From Caulobacter sp. (GTDB lineage: Bacteria; Pseudomonadota; Alphaproteobacteria; Caulobacterales; Caulobacteraceae): a stretch of 41,110 bases of DNA. Position numbers and translations under genes: made by a program. Shown in pieces: positions 34,070 through 41,110 of this stretch (within the stretch, counting starts at the first letter, position 1; every line of letters begins with the position of its first letter). The stretch lies in assembly GCA_017744495.1 (NCBI GenBank), contig JAGIBE010000177.1:1-41110 (forward strand), written 5' to 3'. The notes beneath the pieces are model-generated. The model saw only the letters and a program-made list of their open reading frames with translations, was not told where the DNA came from and searched no databases.

Positions 34070-34375
34070 ACACCCATCTCTCCGTCATCCGCGCCCTCGC
34101 GGCGCGAGCCGTTCCGCCCGTCGCAAGGGGCGGAGCCTTGAATCGCGCCTTCATAAAAATACTACCAAAAGGCGATATTTAACCTGTTGACTCTCTATGG
34201 TAGTGTTGGTTTCCTGAAGCTCCCTAAAGTCGATCCACAGTAGAGCTTAACGGCGAACGCTCGGTCCGTTCGGCCCGTCGACGCCGCCCTGCGCCGCGCC
34301 TTCCACGACGCGGCGATACGTCCTCGACTCCAAGATCCGACCCAAAAAACCGACATCGAAACAGGGAGAAAGACC
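34070..34375 (+). promoter_or_regulatory. 306-bp intergenic region before the Vps62 gene, with an inverted repeat
   Basis: This stretch is locally AT-rich (34150-34215). It contains ACTACCA (34161-34167) and its exact inverse TGGTAGT (34198-34204), 30 bases apart, around a TTGACT at about 34187. That makes it the likely promoter/operator of the Vps62-type gene. A Shine-Dalgarno (AGGGAGAAAG) lies just before ATG 34376. No gene is supported in this stretch. Confidence 0.45.
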
Positions 34376-35884
34376 ATGGACCTGGTCTCTGAAATCGCCT
34401 CGGACTTCGCCGCGATCGGCCAGACGACGCGCAAGGTCGTCGTCGGCTCCGCGACCTTCAGCGGCGTCTATCTGCGCCTGGACGGCGCGGGCGTCACCAA
34501 GCCTGTCGGACCCGGCGGCGGCGTCGCCAACGCCCAGTACGGTGCGGGGCCGTACGAGACGTTCGATCTGGTCACCAATCCGGACGGCACCGTCTCGTTC
34601 GGCTCGACGGCGTTCCCGGGCGTCTTCCTGCGGCTGGACGGTGCGGGCGTCACCAAGCCTGTCGGGCCCGGCGGCGGCGTCGCCAACGCCCAGTTCACCG
34701 CCGGCCCGTACGAGAAGTTCCGCCTGGTTCCCAACGCCGACGGCACCCAGTCCATCGCGTCGACGGCGTTCCCGGGCGTCTATCTGCGGCTGGACGGGCA
34801 GGGCGTCACCCACCCCGTGGGCCCCGGCGGCGGCGTGGTCAACGGCCAGTTCGGCATCGGCCCCTGGGAGAAGTTCAACATCGCCGAGGTCTCCAAGGGT
34901 CTCACCGCCGACGAGCTGAAGCAGGCTATCCAGACCTATGCGCCGATCCTGCATCTGCATCCCCGCGAGCTCTACAAGATGTGCTCGGTCGAGGCCTTCC
35001 TGCAGCACGCCAAGCTGCACGACAGCAAGACGGGTACGGACATCAATCACCCGAGCGCCTCGCAACTGCCCACCGGGCCCAAGGAAGACGGACGCTACTG
35101 GCTGATCCTGGAGGACGCGTTCAAGGGCGGCGACATGTCGACGGCCAAGGCCTATGTCCATGCCTACTGGAAGCCGGGCCTGTCATACACGGACCTGCAG
35201 TTCTGGTTCTTCTACGCCTATAACGGCCCCGGGACCGCCCACATCAACGGCCTCGTCTTCGACACCATCGTCCACAGCGGCGATCCCGACCTGTCGCCCA
35301 TGGGCGAGCACTATGGGGACTGGGAGTGCTGCATGGTCCGTATCGACAACCAGGAAAAGACCCTGATCGGCGCCTGGCTGTCGCAGCATTCTAGCGGCCA
35401 AATGTTCGGCTTCAACGACCTGAGCCAGTTCCAGCGCACCAACAAGCAGATCAACGTCTATTCGTCGCGCAACGGCCACGCCGTCTATGCCGGGGTCGGC
35501 TCGAACTACAGCGAGCACCGGAAGTATCCCAGCTCCGGCATTCCCGCCGGCCTGGAATTCTTCCTTCGCAACGATACGGCCGACGGCGGCGACAGCCTGG
35601 ACTGCGCCCAGAAGTACGAGATCATCGCGGCCGATTGGCTGGGTGTGACCGAGCCGCCCTGGGTGAACTACCCCTACCGCTGGGGTCCGGAAGGCGCAAC
35701 CACCCACCTGAACCCCAGCACCGTCGCCGACATTCTGTACGCCGCGCTGGGCTGGCTGGGCACGGTTGTGGCGGGGCCGATCGTGCAGGTTGTCGCCGGC
35801 TACATCCTGTCGATCTTCGTTACCGACGACGTCAACGGTCCGGAGGGGCCCAAGACCAAGTCCACCTGGACCGGCGGCTACTAG
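34376..35884 (+). CDS. Beta-trefoil/fascin-like triple repeat fused to a Vps62-type domain
   Basis: A 502-residue protein without a signal peptide. Residues about 26-171 hold three repeats with a 52-residue period: V-Y/F-LRLDG at 31, 83 and 135, then VGPGGGV and GP-Y/W-E-x-F. Such a threefold repeat suggests a beta-trefoil or fascin-like lectin fold. Residues about 185-480 resemble Vps62/DUF946 (APILHLHPRELYKMCSVEAF, LQFWFFYAYNGPG, GEHYGDWECCMVRID, VYSSRNGHAVYAG). Vps62 domains are known from fungi, plants and some bacteria, with no clear molecular function. The gene stands alone, with its own promoter region and terminator. A surface-binding or toxin-like role is conceivable but unproven. 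Confidence 0.78.
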   Translation: MDLVSEIASDFAAIGQTTRKVVVGSATFSGVYLRLDGAGVTKPVGPGGGVANAQYGAGPYETFDLVTNPDGTVSFGSTAFPGVFLRLDGAGVTKPVGPGGGVANAQFTAGPYEKFRLVPNADGTQSIASTAFPGVYLRLDGQGVTHPVGPGGGVVNGQFGIGPWEKFNIAEVSKGLTADELKQAIQTYAPILHLHPRELYKMCSVEAFLQHAKLHDSKTGTDINHPSASQLPTGPKEDGRYWLILEDAFKGGDMSTAKAYVHAYWKPGLSYTDLQFWFFYAYNGPGTAHINGLVFDTIVHSGDPDLSPMGEHYGDWECCMVRIDNQEKTLIGAWLSQHSSGQMFGFNDLSQFQRTNKQINVYSSRNGHAVYAGVGSNYSEHRKYPSSGIPAGLEFFLRNDTADGGDSLDCAQKYEIIAADWLGVTEPPWVNYPYRWGPEGATTHLNPSTVADILYAALGWLGTVVAGPIVQVVAGYILSIFVTDDVNGPEGPKTKSTWTGGY

Positions 35885-35896
35885 CGGTCCCGCGAG

Positions 35897-35930
35897 GGGA
35901 GGCGGCTCGTGGGTCGCCTCCCGTTTCGTT
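35897..35930 (+). terminator. Terminator of the Vps62 gene
   Basis: GGGAGGCG (35897-35904) and CGCCTCCC (35915-35922) form a perfect 8-bp stem with a 10-base loop, followed by GTTTCGTT, 13 bp after the stop codon. Confidence 0.72.
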
Positions 35931-36025
35931 GACGTCGGGGGCGGCATGACGCCCGCCGGGCCGCATGCTTAGCTCCCGCCGCGACGCCTCGCCTTCCGCG
36001 CAGGCTGTCAGCTCAGGGAGCCGAC

Positions 36026-36334
36026 ATGGTCATCTTCAGCGTACTCTATCCCGCCAAGGCCGGCGCGAGATTCGATGAGGCCTACTACCACGCCACGCAC
36101 ATCCCGCTGGCGCGAGAGGCTTTCGGCGAGGCGCTTACGGACGTTCAGGTGATCAAGGGTCTGTCTTCGCCGGACGGCGGTCCGGCCCCGTTCGTGCTGA
36201 TCACCCACCTGACTTTCGCCAGCCCCGAGGCCATGGCCGGCGCCCTCGGCGGGCAGCGCGGGGCCGAGGTGGCCGGCGACGTGGTCAACTTCACCGACAT
36301 CGTCCCTGTGGTTCAGGTCGGCGCGCCGGTCTAG
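36026..36334 (+). CDS. EthD domain protein
   Basis: A 102-residue dimeric alpha/beta-barrel-type protein of the EthD family: MVIFSVLYPAKAGARFDEAY, YHATHIPLAREAFG with the conserved His residues, and a C-terminal VNFTDIVPVVQVG. ATG 36026 follows CAGGGAGCCGAC. Members act in small-molecule degradation or are of unknown role. No neighbour suggests a substrate. Confidence 0.88.
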   Translation: MVIFSVLYPAKAGARFDEAYYHATHIPLAREAFGEALTDVQVIKGLSSPDGGPAPFVLITHLTFASPEAMAGALGGQRGAEVAGDVVNFTDIVPVVQVGAPV

Positions 36335-36372
36335 GGCAGGACTATCCCGCGCAAGGGTTTGTGACGCCTCGG

Positions 36373-36409
36373 CCGCATCATGGTTAATTGCGGATTAACC
36401 ATGATGCGG
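36373..36409. promoter_or_regulatory. 37-bp perfect palindrome containing a CtrA-like box
   Basis: CCGCATCATGGTTAA (36373-36387) and its exact inverse (36395-36409) flank TTGCGGA. The centre reads TTAA-N7-TTAAC (36384-36399), the CtrA recognition motif of Caulobacter. It lies about 68 bp before the start of the gene at 36477. Confidence 0.7.
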
Positions 36410-36476
36410 CTTGGTTGCGGCGTGTTTCCACGCCGTCGCGATTCGTGATTTTCGCGGCGGCCAGCGAGGTCCGCCC

Positions 36477-37607
36477 ATGGTCAGCAGCGTCACCGGCTAC
36501 GGCTCGACCTCCTACCTGCTCAACACCGCGACGACGTCGACGACCTCGGGGACGACTTCCGGGACGGCGGCGGCCACGGCCTACGGCCAGTCGTCGGCGG
36601 CCGGATCGACCGGCGGCTCCAGCGTCAACGTCACCCTGTCGGCCGAGGCCCAGGCGGCCCTGGCCGCCCAGACCGACACCCGCACCACCGACGCGGTGGT
36701 CGCCGACGCCCGCTCGGCCCTGGACAAGCTGCTGGCCGGCGCCAAGGCGACCAGCGCCCTGAAGAACGGCCAGGCGACGATCGATGTCTCGGGTCTGGAC
36801 CGTCGCAGCCTCTACGCCATCGCCAGCAACAAGGGCGGCAAGTTCACGATCGAGGAGCAGGTCGTCGCGACCCTGCAGATGAAGGCTACGCGCGACGCGT
36901 CCCTGTCCGCCTCGGCTTCGGCCATGCGCGTGACCGGCGACTACGCCGGGCTCTACAAGGCGGCCCTGGCCAATCTCGAGGCGGCCGGGCCCGAGGAGAA
37001 GGCGTCCGGGCAGTGGGCCAAGGACAAGGCCGCCCTGACCGAGGGGCTCAAGCAGGCCACCGCCAAGCCGGGCGTCCAGCCCAGCGGCATCGAGGACGAC
37101 CCGGTCGCGGCCTATCTGAAGGACGTCGGCGGTGTGGTCGCCAACCCACGCACCCGCGACATCACCAAGGTCGCTTCCGACGTCCGCACGGTGCTGGACA
37201 AGCAGTACGCGTCCGCCACCGGCGACGGCATGGCGACCTCGCCGGACGAGGGGATCATCGACTTTTCCAAGTTTGACGACCGCTCGCTGGCCGCCGTGGC
37301 CCTGAACAAGGGCGGGCAGTTCTCCGAGCACGAGATCGCCCAGGCCGCGGCCGAGGTGAAGACACGCAACCGCGACAGCGTCTCCAACGCCTACAAGGGC
37401 GCCCAGGCCGACGGCTCGGCCTTCGGCAAGAGCCTGCTGACCCAGTACGCCGCGATGAGCGACGAAGAGCGCCAGGCCGCCGGCTGGACCCCGGCCCTCT
37501 ACGACAAGATGGTCGCCATGCAGAACCTCTCGGACAAGCTGGCGGCGCTGTTCAATCCGGACGGCAGCGTCAACACCGGCGGCTCGAGCCTGCTGGACTA
37601 CATCTGA
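36477..37607 (+). CDS. Hypothetical protein with an internal 68-residue duplication
   Basis: A 376-residue soluble protein that I do not recognise by family. The first 50 residues are Ser/Thr/Gly/Ala-rich and probably disordered. Residues 74-140 and 232-300 are copies of one unit: V-A-D/S-x-R-S/T-x-L-DK at the start, then ID-x-S-x-x-D-x-RSL-x-A-x-A-x-NKGG-x-F and a helical end (KATRD/KTRNRD). No signal peptide or membrane segment is visible. ATG 36477 is chosen because the Ser/Thr-rich start is typical; the frame is open 22 codons further up through the promoter. The CtrA-like box upstream suggests cell-cycle-regulated expression, perhaps a flagellum-, pilus- or envelope-related role (inference). 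Confidence 0.72.
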   Translation: MVSSVTGYGSTSYLLNTATTSTTSGTTSGTAAATAYGQSSAAGSTGGSSVNVTLSAEAQAALAAQTDTRTTDAVVADARSALDKLLAGAKATSALKNGQATIDVSGLDRRSLYAIASNKGGKFTIEEQVVATLQMKATRDASLSASASAMRVTGDYAGLYKAALANLEAAGPEEKASGQWAKDKAALTEGLKQATAKPGVQPSGIEDDPVAAYLKDVGGVVANPRTRDITKVASDVRTVLDKQYASATGDGMATSPDEGIIDFSKFDDRSLAAVALNKGGQFSEHEIAQAAAEVKTRNRDSVSNAYKGAQADGSAFGKSLLTQYAAMSDEERQAAGWTPALYDKMVAMQNLSDKLAALFNPDGSVNTGGSSLLDYI

Positions 37608-37695
37608 ACCTTCGGCCGGATGGGCGGTTGAGAAGGGGCGGAGCGACGGGCTAAGACGGTGGTTAACGCCCCGTCCGTAGTCGGAACCTCCGTCC

Positions 37696-39609
37696 ATGAC
37701 CTTCAAGATCTCCACCCGCGCCGCCGTGCTGGCGCTTCTGCTGTGCGGAGCCGCCATGCCGGCCTTGGCCCAGACCGCTCCGGCCACCAATCCGCCGATC
37801 CCGGCGATCCTGAAGACGCCGGAAGCGCACGACATCCATTCCTACGCCCAGCCGCTAGTCGCGCGCGTCACTCACGTCGATCTGGATCTCACCGCCGACT
37901 TCGCCGGCCAGAAGATGACCGGCACGGCCGCCCTCGACATCGCCACCGCGCCGGACGCCAAGGAAGTGGTGCTCGACAGCAAGGGCCTGGTGATCCACGG
38001 CGTCACCGACGACAAGGGCCGGGCCCTGCCGTGGACCCTGGGCAAGGCCGACCCGATCCTGGGCGCGCCGCTGACGGTGACGTTGAACGGAACTCGCCGC
38101 ATCGTCGTCTCGTACGACAGCGCTCCCGGCGGCGCGGCCCTGCAGTGGCTGACTCCGGCCCAGACCGCGGGCAAGAAGAAGCCGTACCTGTTCAGCCAGG
38201 GCGAGGCGATCCTCAACCGCACCTGGATTCCCACCCAGGACAGCCCCGGGATCCGCCAGACCTGGACCGCCCGCATCGTCGCGCCCGAGGGCCTGAAGGC
38301 GGTGATGAGCGCCGAGATGCTAACCCCGGACGGCGAGCCCGTTCCTGGCGGTGGTCGCGCCTACCGCTTCCGGATGGACAAGCCGGTCGCCTCGTACCTG
38401 ATCGCCATCGCCATCGGCGATCTGACGTTCACGCCGCTGGGCCGGCGGACCGGCGTCTACACCGAGCCGTCGGTGATGAAGAAGACCGCCAACGAGCTGG
38501 CCGATGTCGAGAAGATGGTCGAGGCCGCCGAGAGCCTCTACGGCCCCTACGCCTGGGGCCGCTACGACCTGCTGGTCCTGCCGCCGTCGTTCCCGTTCGG
38601 CGGCATGGAGAACCCGCGCCTGACCTTCGCCACCCCGACGATCATCGCCGGCGACCGCTCGCTGGTCAGCCTGGTGGCGCACGAACTGGCTCACTCGTGG
38701 TCGGGCAACCTGGTCAACAACGCCACCTGGTCGGACTTCTGGCTGAACGAGGGCTTCACAGACTATTTCGAGAACCGGATCATGGAGAAGCTGTACGGCA
38801 AGCCACGCGCCGACATGCTGGCCGATCTGGGCTGGAGCGACCTGCAGGACGCCATCAAGGACGCCGGCGGCCCCACCGGCGCCGACACCCGCCTGCACCT
38901 GGACCTGGCCGGCCGCGATCCCGACGACGGCATGACCGACATCGCCTACCAGAAGGGCGCGACCTTTCTGCGCACCATCGAGAAGGCCGTCGGCCGCGAG
39001 CGCTGGGACGCCTATCTCAAGGACTACTTCGCCCGCCACGCCTTCCAGAGCCAGACCACGGCCGGCTTCGTCGCGGACCTGCGAGCCAACCTGATCAAGG
39101 GCGATCCGAAGCTGGAAGCGGCGATCGGTATCCACAAGTGGGTCTATGACGTGGGCCTGCCGGACAACGCCGTGCACATCAAGTCGGCCGCCTTCCCGGC
39201 CGTGGACGCCCTGGCCGCGGCCTACGCCAACGGCAGTCCGGCCCCGGCCGCCAAATGGAAGGCCTGGAGCACGCCCGAGCGCACCCGCTTCGTCGCCAGC
39301 CTGCCGCGCCAACTGTCCAAGGAGCGACTGGCCACGCTCGACAAGGCCTTCGGCCTGTCCGCCCAGGGCAACAGCGAGATCCGCTTTGTCTGGCTGGAGC
39401 TGGCCGTGGCCAACCGCTACGACCCGGCCGTGCCGTCGCTGGAAGCCTTCCTGACCGACCAGGGCCGCCGCAAATTCGTGGCTCCGCTGTTCAAGGACCT
39501 GATGGCCCAAGGCGAGTGGGGCCAGCCCATCGCCAAGCGCCTCTATACCAAGACCCGGCCGCTCTATCACGCCGTCACCCGCCAGACGGTGGACGGGATT
39601 GTGAAATAG
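37696..39609 (+). CDS. Exported M1-family aminopeptidase (leukotriene A4 hydrolase-like)
   Basis: A 637-residue zinc peptidase with a signal peptide (MTFKISTRAAVLALLLCGAA up to LAQ). The exopeptidase motif is GGMEN. The zinc site is HELAH (His329, Glu330, His333) with Glu352 in LNEGFTDYFE, the HEXXH-18-E pattern. A C-terminal helical domain (about 490-637) matches the leukotriene A4 hydrolase branch. It probably trims peptides in the periplasm. It lies 88 bp after the duplicated-domain gene and ends in its own terminator. Confidence 0.94.
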   Translation: MTFKISTRAAVLALLLCGAAMPALAQTAPATNPPIPAILKTPEAHDIHSYAQPLVARVTHVDLDLTADFAGQKMTGTAALDIATAPDAKEVVLDSKGLVIHGVTDDKGRALPWTLGKADPILGAPLTVTLNGTRRIVVSYDSAPGGAALQWLTPAQTAGKKKPYLFSQGEAILNRTWIPTQDSPGIRQTWTARIVAPEGLKAVMSAEMLTPDGEPVPGGGRAYRFRMDKPVASYLIAIAIGDLTFTPLGRRTGVYTEPSVMKKTANELADVEKMVEAAESLYGPYAWGRYDLLVLPPSFPFGGMENPRLTFATPTIIAGDRSLVSLVAHELAHSWSGNLVNNATWSDFWLNEGFTDYFENRIMEKLYGKPRADMLADLGWSDLQDAIKDAGGPTGADTRLHLDLAGRDPDDGMTDIAYQKGATFLRTIEKAVGRERWDAYLKDYFARHAFQSQTTAGFVADLRANLIKGDPKLEAAIGIHKWVYDVGLPDNAVHIKSAAFPAVDALAAAYANGSPAPAAKWKAWSTPERTRFVASLPRQLSKERLATLDKAFGLSAQGNSEIRFVWLELAVANRYDPAVPSLEAFLTDQGRRKFVAPLFKDLMAQGEWGQPIAKRLYTKTRPLYHAVTRQTVDGIVK

Positions 39610-39620
39610 AGGTTTTCCGA

Positions 39621-39676
39621 AAAATCGCGCGATTTTCGTCGTTCGGAGCCGTTCGGACGTCGAAATCGCGCGATTT
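39621..39676. repeat. Pair of AAATCGCGCGATTT palindromes
   Basis: AAAATCGCGCGATTTT (39621-39636, 16-bp perfect palindrome) and AAATCGCGCGATTT (39663-39676) lie 42 bp apart in the 3' region of the M1 peptidase gene. The two copies could also pair with each other. The function is unknown. Confidence 0.7.
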
Positions 39677-39705
39677 GACCGTCGTTTTCTTCAAAAAGGC
39701 GTCCG

Positions 39706-39731
39706 AAACTCGCGCGTTGGGCGAGTTTTTG
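39706..39731 (+). terminator. Intrinsic terminator after the M1 peptidase
   Basis: AAACTCGC (39706-39713) and GCGAGTTT (39721-39728) form an 8-bp stem with a 7-base loop and continue into a T-run (TTTTTG). Confidence 0.82.
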
Positions 39732-39790
39732 TGTTAACCCTGACTACGCGCCTCCGTCAGAGAGGCGGGCCTCGTTAGGGAGAGATCGCC

Positions 39791-39985
39791 ATGGCTCATG
39801 CCGTGTTCGCGACCCGTGTGCGTGCGCGTCCCGTGTCCTTCAAAAAGTGCGACATCAACAAGCCCGAAGCCGCCGAGCTTCGGCACGCCGGCCCCTGCAT
39901 CCAGTGGGGTCGGGTGGGCGTCGTGGCCATGGTTCTGCTGTTCGGCGCCGGCCTCGCCACCTGGGCCTATGCCGGCATCTTCTAG
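39791..39985 (+). CDS. Small single-span membrane protein
   Basis: A 64-residue protein with a basic N-terminal half (MAHAVFATRVRARPVSFKKC) and one C-terminal transmembrane helix (VGVVAMVLLFGAGLATWAYA). It has a good ribosome site (TTAGGGAGAGATCGCC) before ATG 39791, which supports it as a real gene. It contains two Cys residues. The function is unknown. Confidence 0.68.
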   Translation: MAHAVFATRVRARPVSFKKCDINKPEAAELRHAGPCIQWGRVGVVAMVLLFGAGLATWAYAGIF

Positions 39986-40004
39986 ACCCCCCAGCTTCCA
40001 GACC

Positions 40005-40604
40005 CTAGACGCCGGGCGGACCGAACCGGTTCTCGCCCGGCTGACCGGGGCGGGTCAGCAGGAACACCAGCAGAGCCAGCGACGCCAGATAGAGTAGGTT
40101 GTTGGCGAAGAGCAGGCCGAACATCTTCAGCGCTTCGGGGCCCATTTCGCCCGATAGCGTGCTCTGGAAGAAGCGCGGGAAGACGGTCATGCCCACGGCC
40201 AAGAAGGGCAGGGGCAGGAGGCCCCACCAGCCACGCCGCCCGCTGTCGTGCAGCCGCCGGGCCACCGCCGCCGCCAGCAGCAGCACGACCGCGGCGCACC
40301 CCGCCTGCATCACCGTGAAGAACGGAGTGACGTCGGGCATCAGCTCGGGGTGGTTCCCCTGAATCTGGATCGAATACGACCCTGGCCCCCGTGTGACCGT
40401 CGCCTGGTCGGGATGCTCGGCCGCGAACCGTTCCATGCGCGAGAACGACTGGCCCATGATCGGTCCCATCGTCGCCGCCGCGCTGACGAACAGCAGAGCG
40501 ATCACCACGGCGACATAGGGCCAGAAGCGCCCGACGGAATCCCGGCCGGAGAAGCGCAGCAGGCCGGTGAAGCCGTTGCGGATGGAATCGATGAAGGCGT
40601 TCAC
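40005..40604 (-). CDS. DUF805 family membrane protein
   Basis: A 199-residue inner-membrane protein of the DUF805 family: N-terminal GFTGLLRFSGRDSVGRFWPY, then four hydrophobic segments (about 32-52, 98-118, 126-146 and 165-185), and ARRLHDSGRRGWWGLL between them. The start is GTG 40604, preceded by AGGGGGA; the frame is open upstream but without family similarity. The loop between helices 1 and 2 (about residues 55-95) is unusually long for the family. The function is unknown. It is divergent from the NCS1 gene. Confidence 0.85.
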   Translation of the reverse strand: MNAFIDSIRNGFTGLLRFSGRDSVGRFWPYVAVVIALLFVSAAATMGPIMGQSFSRMERFAAEHPDQATVTRGPGSYSIQIQGNHPELMPDVTPFFTVMQAGCAAVVLLLAAAVARRLHDSGRRGWWGLLPLPFLAVGMTVFPRFFQSTLSGEMGPEALKMFGLLFANNLLYLASLALLVFLLTRPGQPGENRFGPPGV

Positions 40605-40738
40605 GGCGTCCCCCTGAGCCTCGAAAGCGAAGCTTCGAAATAGGCGATTCAGCGGGCGACGCCCAGAAGCCGACTTTCTCCGTGACGACCGGCGATCGCT
40701 GACCCATGCTCCGTGCACAACACGATCGCGGGGGCGAC

Positions 40739-41110
40739 ATGGATCAGACCACAGCCAACACGCTCTGGAATCCGGACCTGGCGCCGACCACGGCCGCCCA
40801 GCGCACCTGGAAGGCGCGGCACTACGCGGCCCTGTGGCTGGGCATGGTCATCGCCGTGCCGGCCTACATGCTGGCCGCGGGCCTGATCGAGCAGGGGATG
40901 TCGGCGGGGCAGGCGGTGTGGGCCGTGCTGCTGGGCAACCTGATCGTGCTGGTCCCCATGCTGCTGATCGGCCACGCTGGGGCCAAGTGGGGCGTGCCCT
41001 ACGCGGTGCTGGCCCGCGCCTCTTTCGGCTGGCGCGGCGCGCGGGCCCCGGCCCTGGCCCGGGCCATCGTCGCCTGCGGCTGGTACGGCATCCAGACCTG
41101 GATCGGGGGC
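40739..41110 (+). CDS. NCS1 family nucleobase/allantoin transporter (partial, runs off right edge)
   Basis: The first 124 codons of a permease of the nucleobase:cation symporter-1 family. The N-terminus is soluble (MDQTTANTLWNPDLAPTTAA), followed by membrane segments and the signature YAVLARASFGWRGARAPALA and ACGWYGIQTWIGG. The family imports uracil, allantoin, hydantoins, cytosine or thiamine with Na+ or H+. The WNPDLAPT start is typical of the uracil/allantoin branch. ATG 40739 follows a GGGGG stretch. The C-terminal three quarters are outside the window. Confidence 0.9.
   Translation, partial: MDQTTANTLWNPDLAPTTAAQRTWKARHYAALWLGMVIAVPAYMLAAGLIEQGMSAGQAVWAVLLGNLIVLVPMLLIGHAGAKWGVPYAVLARASFGWRGARAPALARAIVACGWYGIQTWIGG

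Noticed and set aside
40605-40718. N-terminal extension of the DUF805 protein
   Set aside because: The upstream codons have no membrane or family pattern, and GTG 40604 has a strong ribosome site (AGGGGGA).

Overview
The window looks like chromosomal DNA of a Caulobacter-type alphaproteobacterium. This rests on very high GC, two large TonB-dependent receptors (TBDRs), a murA-DUF2948 pair, and a TTAA-N7-TTAAC box that matches the CtrA site of Caulobacterales. The genus is inferred, not proven. Both ends cut through genes.

Region A (1-9503) is an L-rhamnose catabolic block. A leftward operon carries L-rhamnonate dehydratase (rhmD), a FAH-family hydrolase, an SDR dehydrogenase, a sugar lactonase, L-rhamnose mutarotase and a secreted GH43-GH35 fusion that runs off the left edge. 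Divergent from it lie an IclR regulator, L-rhamnose 1-dehydrogenase, L-lactate dehydrogenase (lldD) and a CE12 rhamnogalacturonan acetylesterase. Together they encode the non-phosphorylative (diketo-hydrolase) route: L-rhamnose, lactone, L-rhamnonate, 2-keto-3-deoxy-L-rhamnonate, 2,4-diketo-3-deoxy-L-rhamnonate, then pyruvate plus L-lactate. lldD burns the lactate.

Region B (9504-27685) is a rhamnogalacturonan-I/pectin utilisation locus. It holds a GH2 enzyme, a PL22-like oligogalacturonate lyase, a PL11 rhamnogalacturonan lyase, a first TBDR, a leftward operon (CE12 esterase, alpha/beta-hydrolase esterase, GH28, DUF6250-like jelly-roll protein) and a second TBDR. A DUF6065-JmjC/cupin_8 fusion diverges from the second TBDR.

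The most interesting signal is regulatory. Five promoter regions (before iclR, GH2, TBDR-1/PL11, the CE12 operon and TBDR-2) each carry two 15-bp imperfect palindromes of the form TYCCAT-N3-ATGRGA. Their starts are 20 bp apart (19 in one case), i.e. two helical turns. This fits an IclR dimer-of-dimers and would make regions A and B one rhamnogalacturonan/rhamnose regulon under the regulator at 5836.

Region C (29294-41110) is mostly housekeeping and miscellaneous: tRNA-Thr(GGT) with promoter and terminator, a small basic protein, murA, DUF2948, YdeI-like, VOC, TetR, MaoC, an unusual beta-trefoil-like/Vps62 fusion, an EthD protein, a protein with an internal duplication behind a CtrA-like palindrome, an M1 aminopeptidase, a small membrane protein, a DUF805 protein and the start of an NCS1 transporter.
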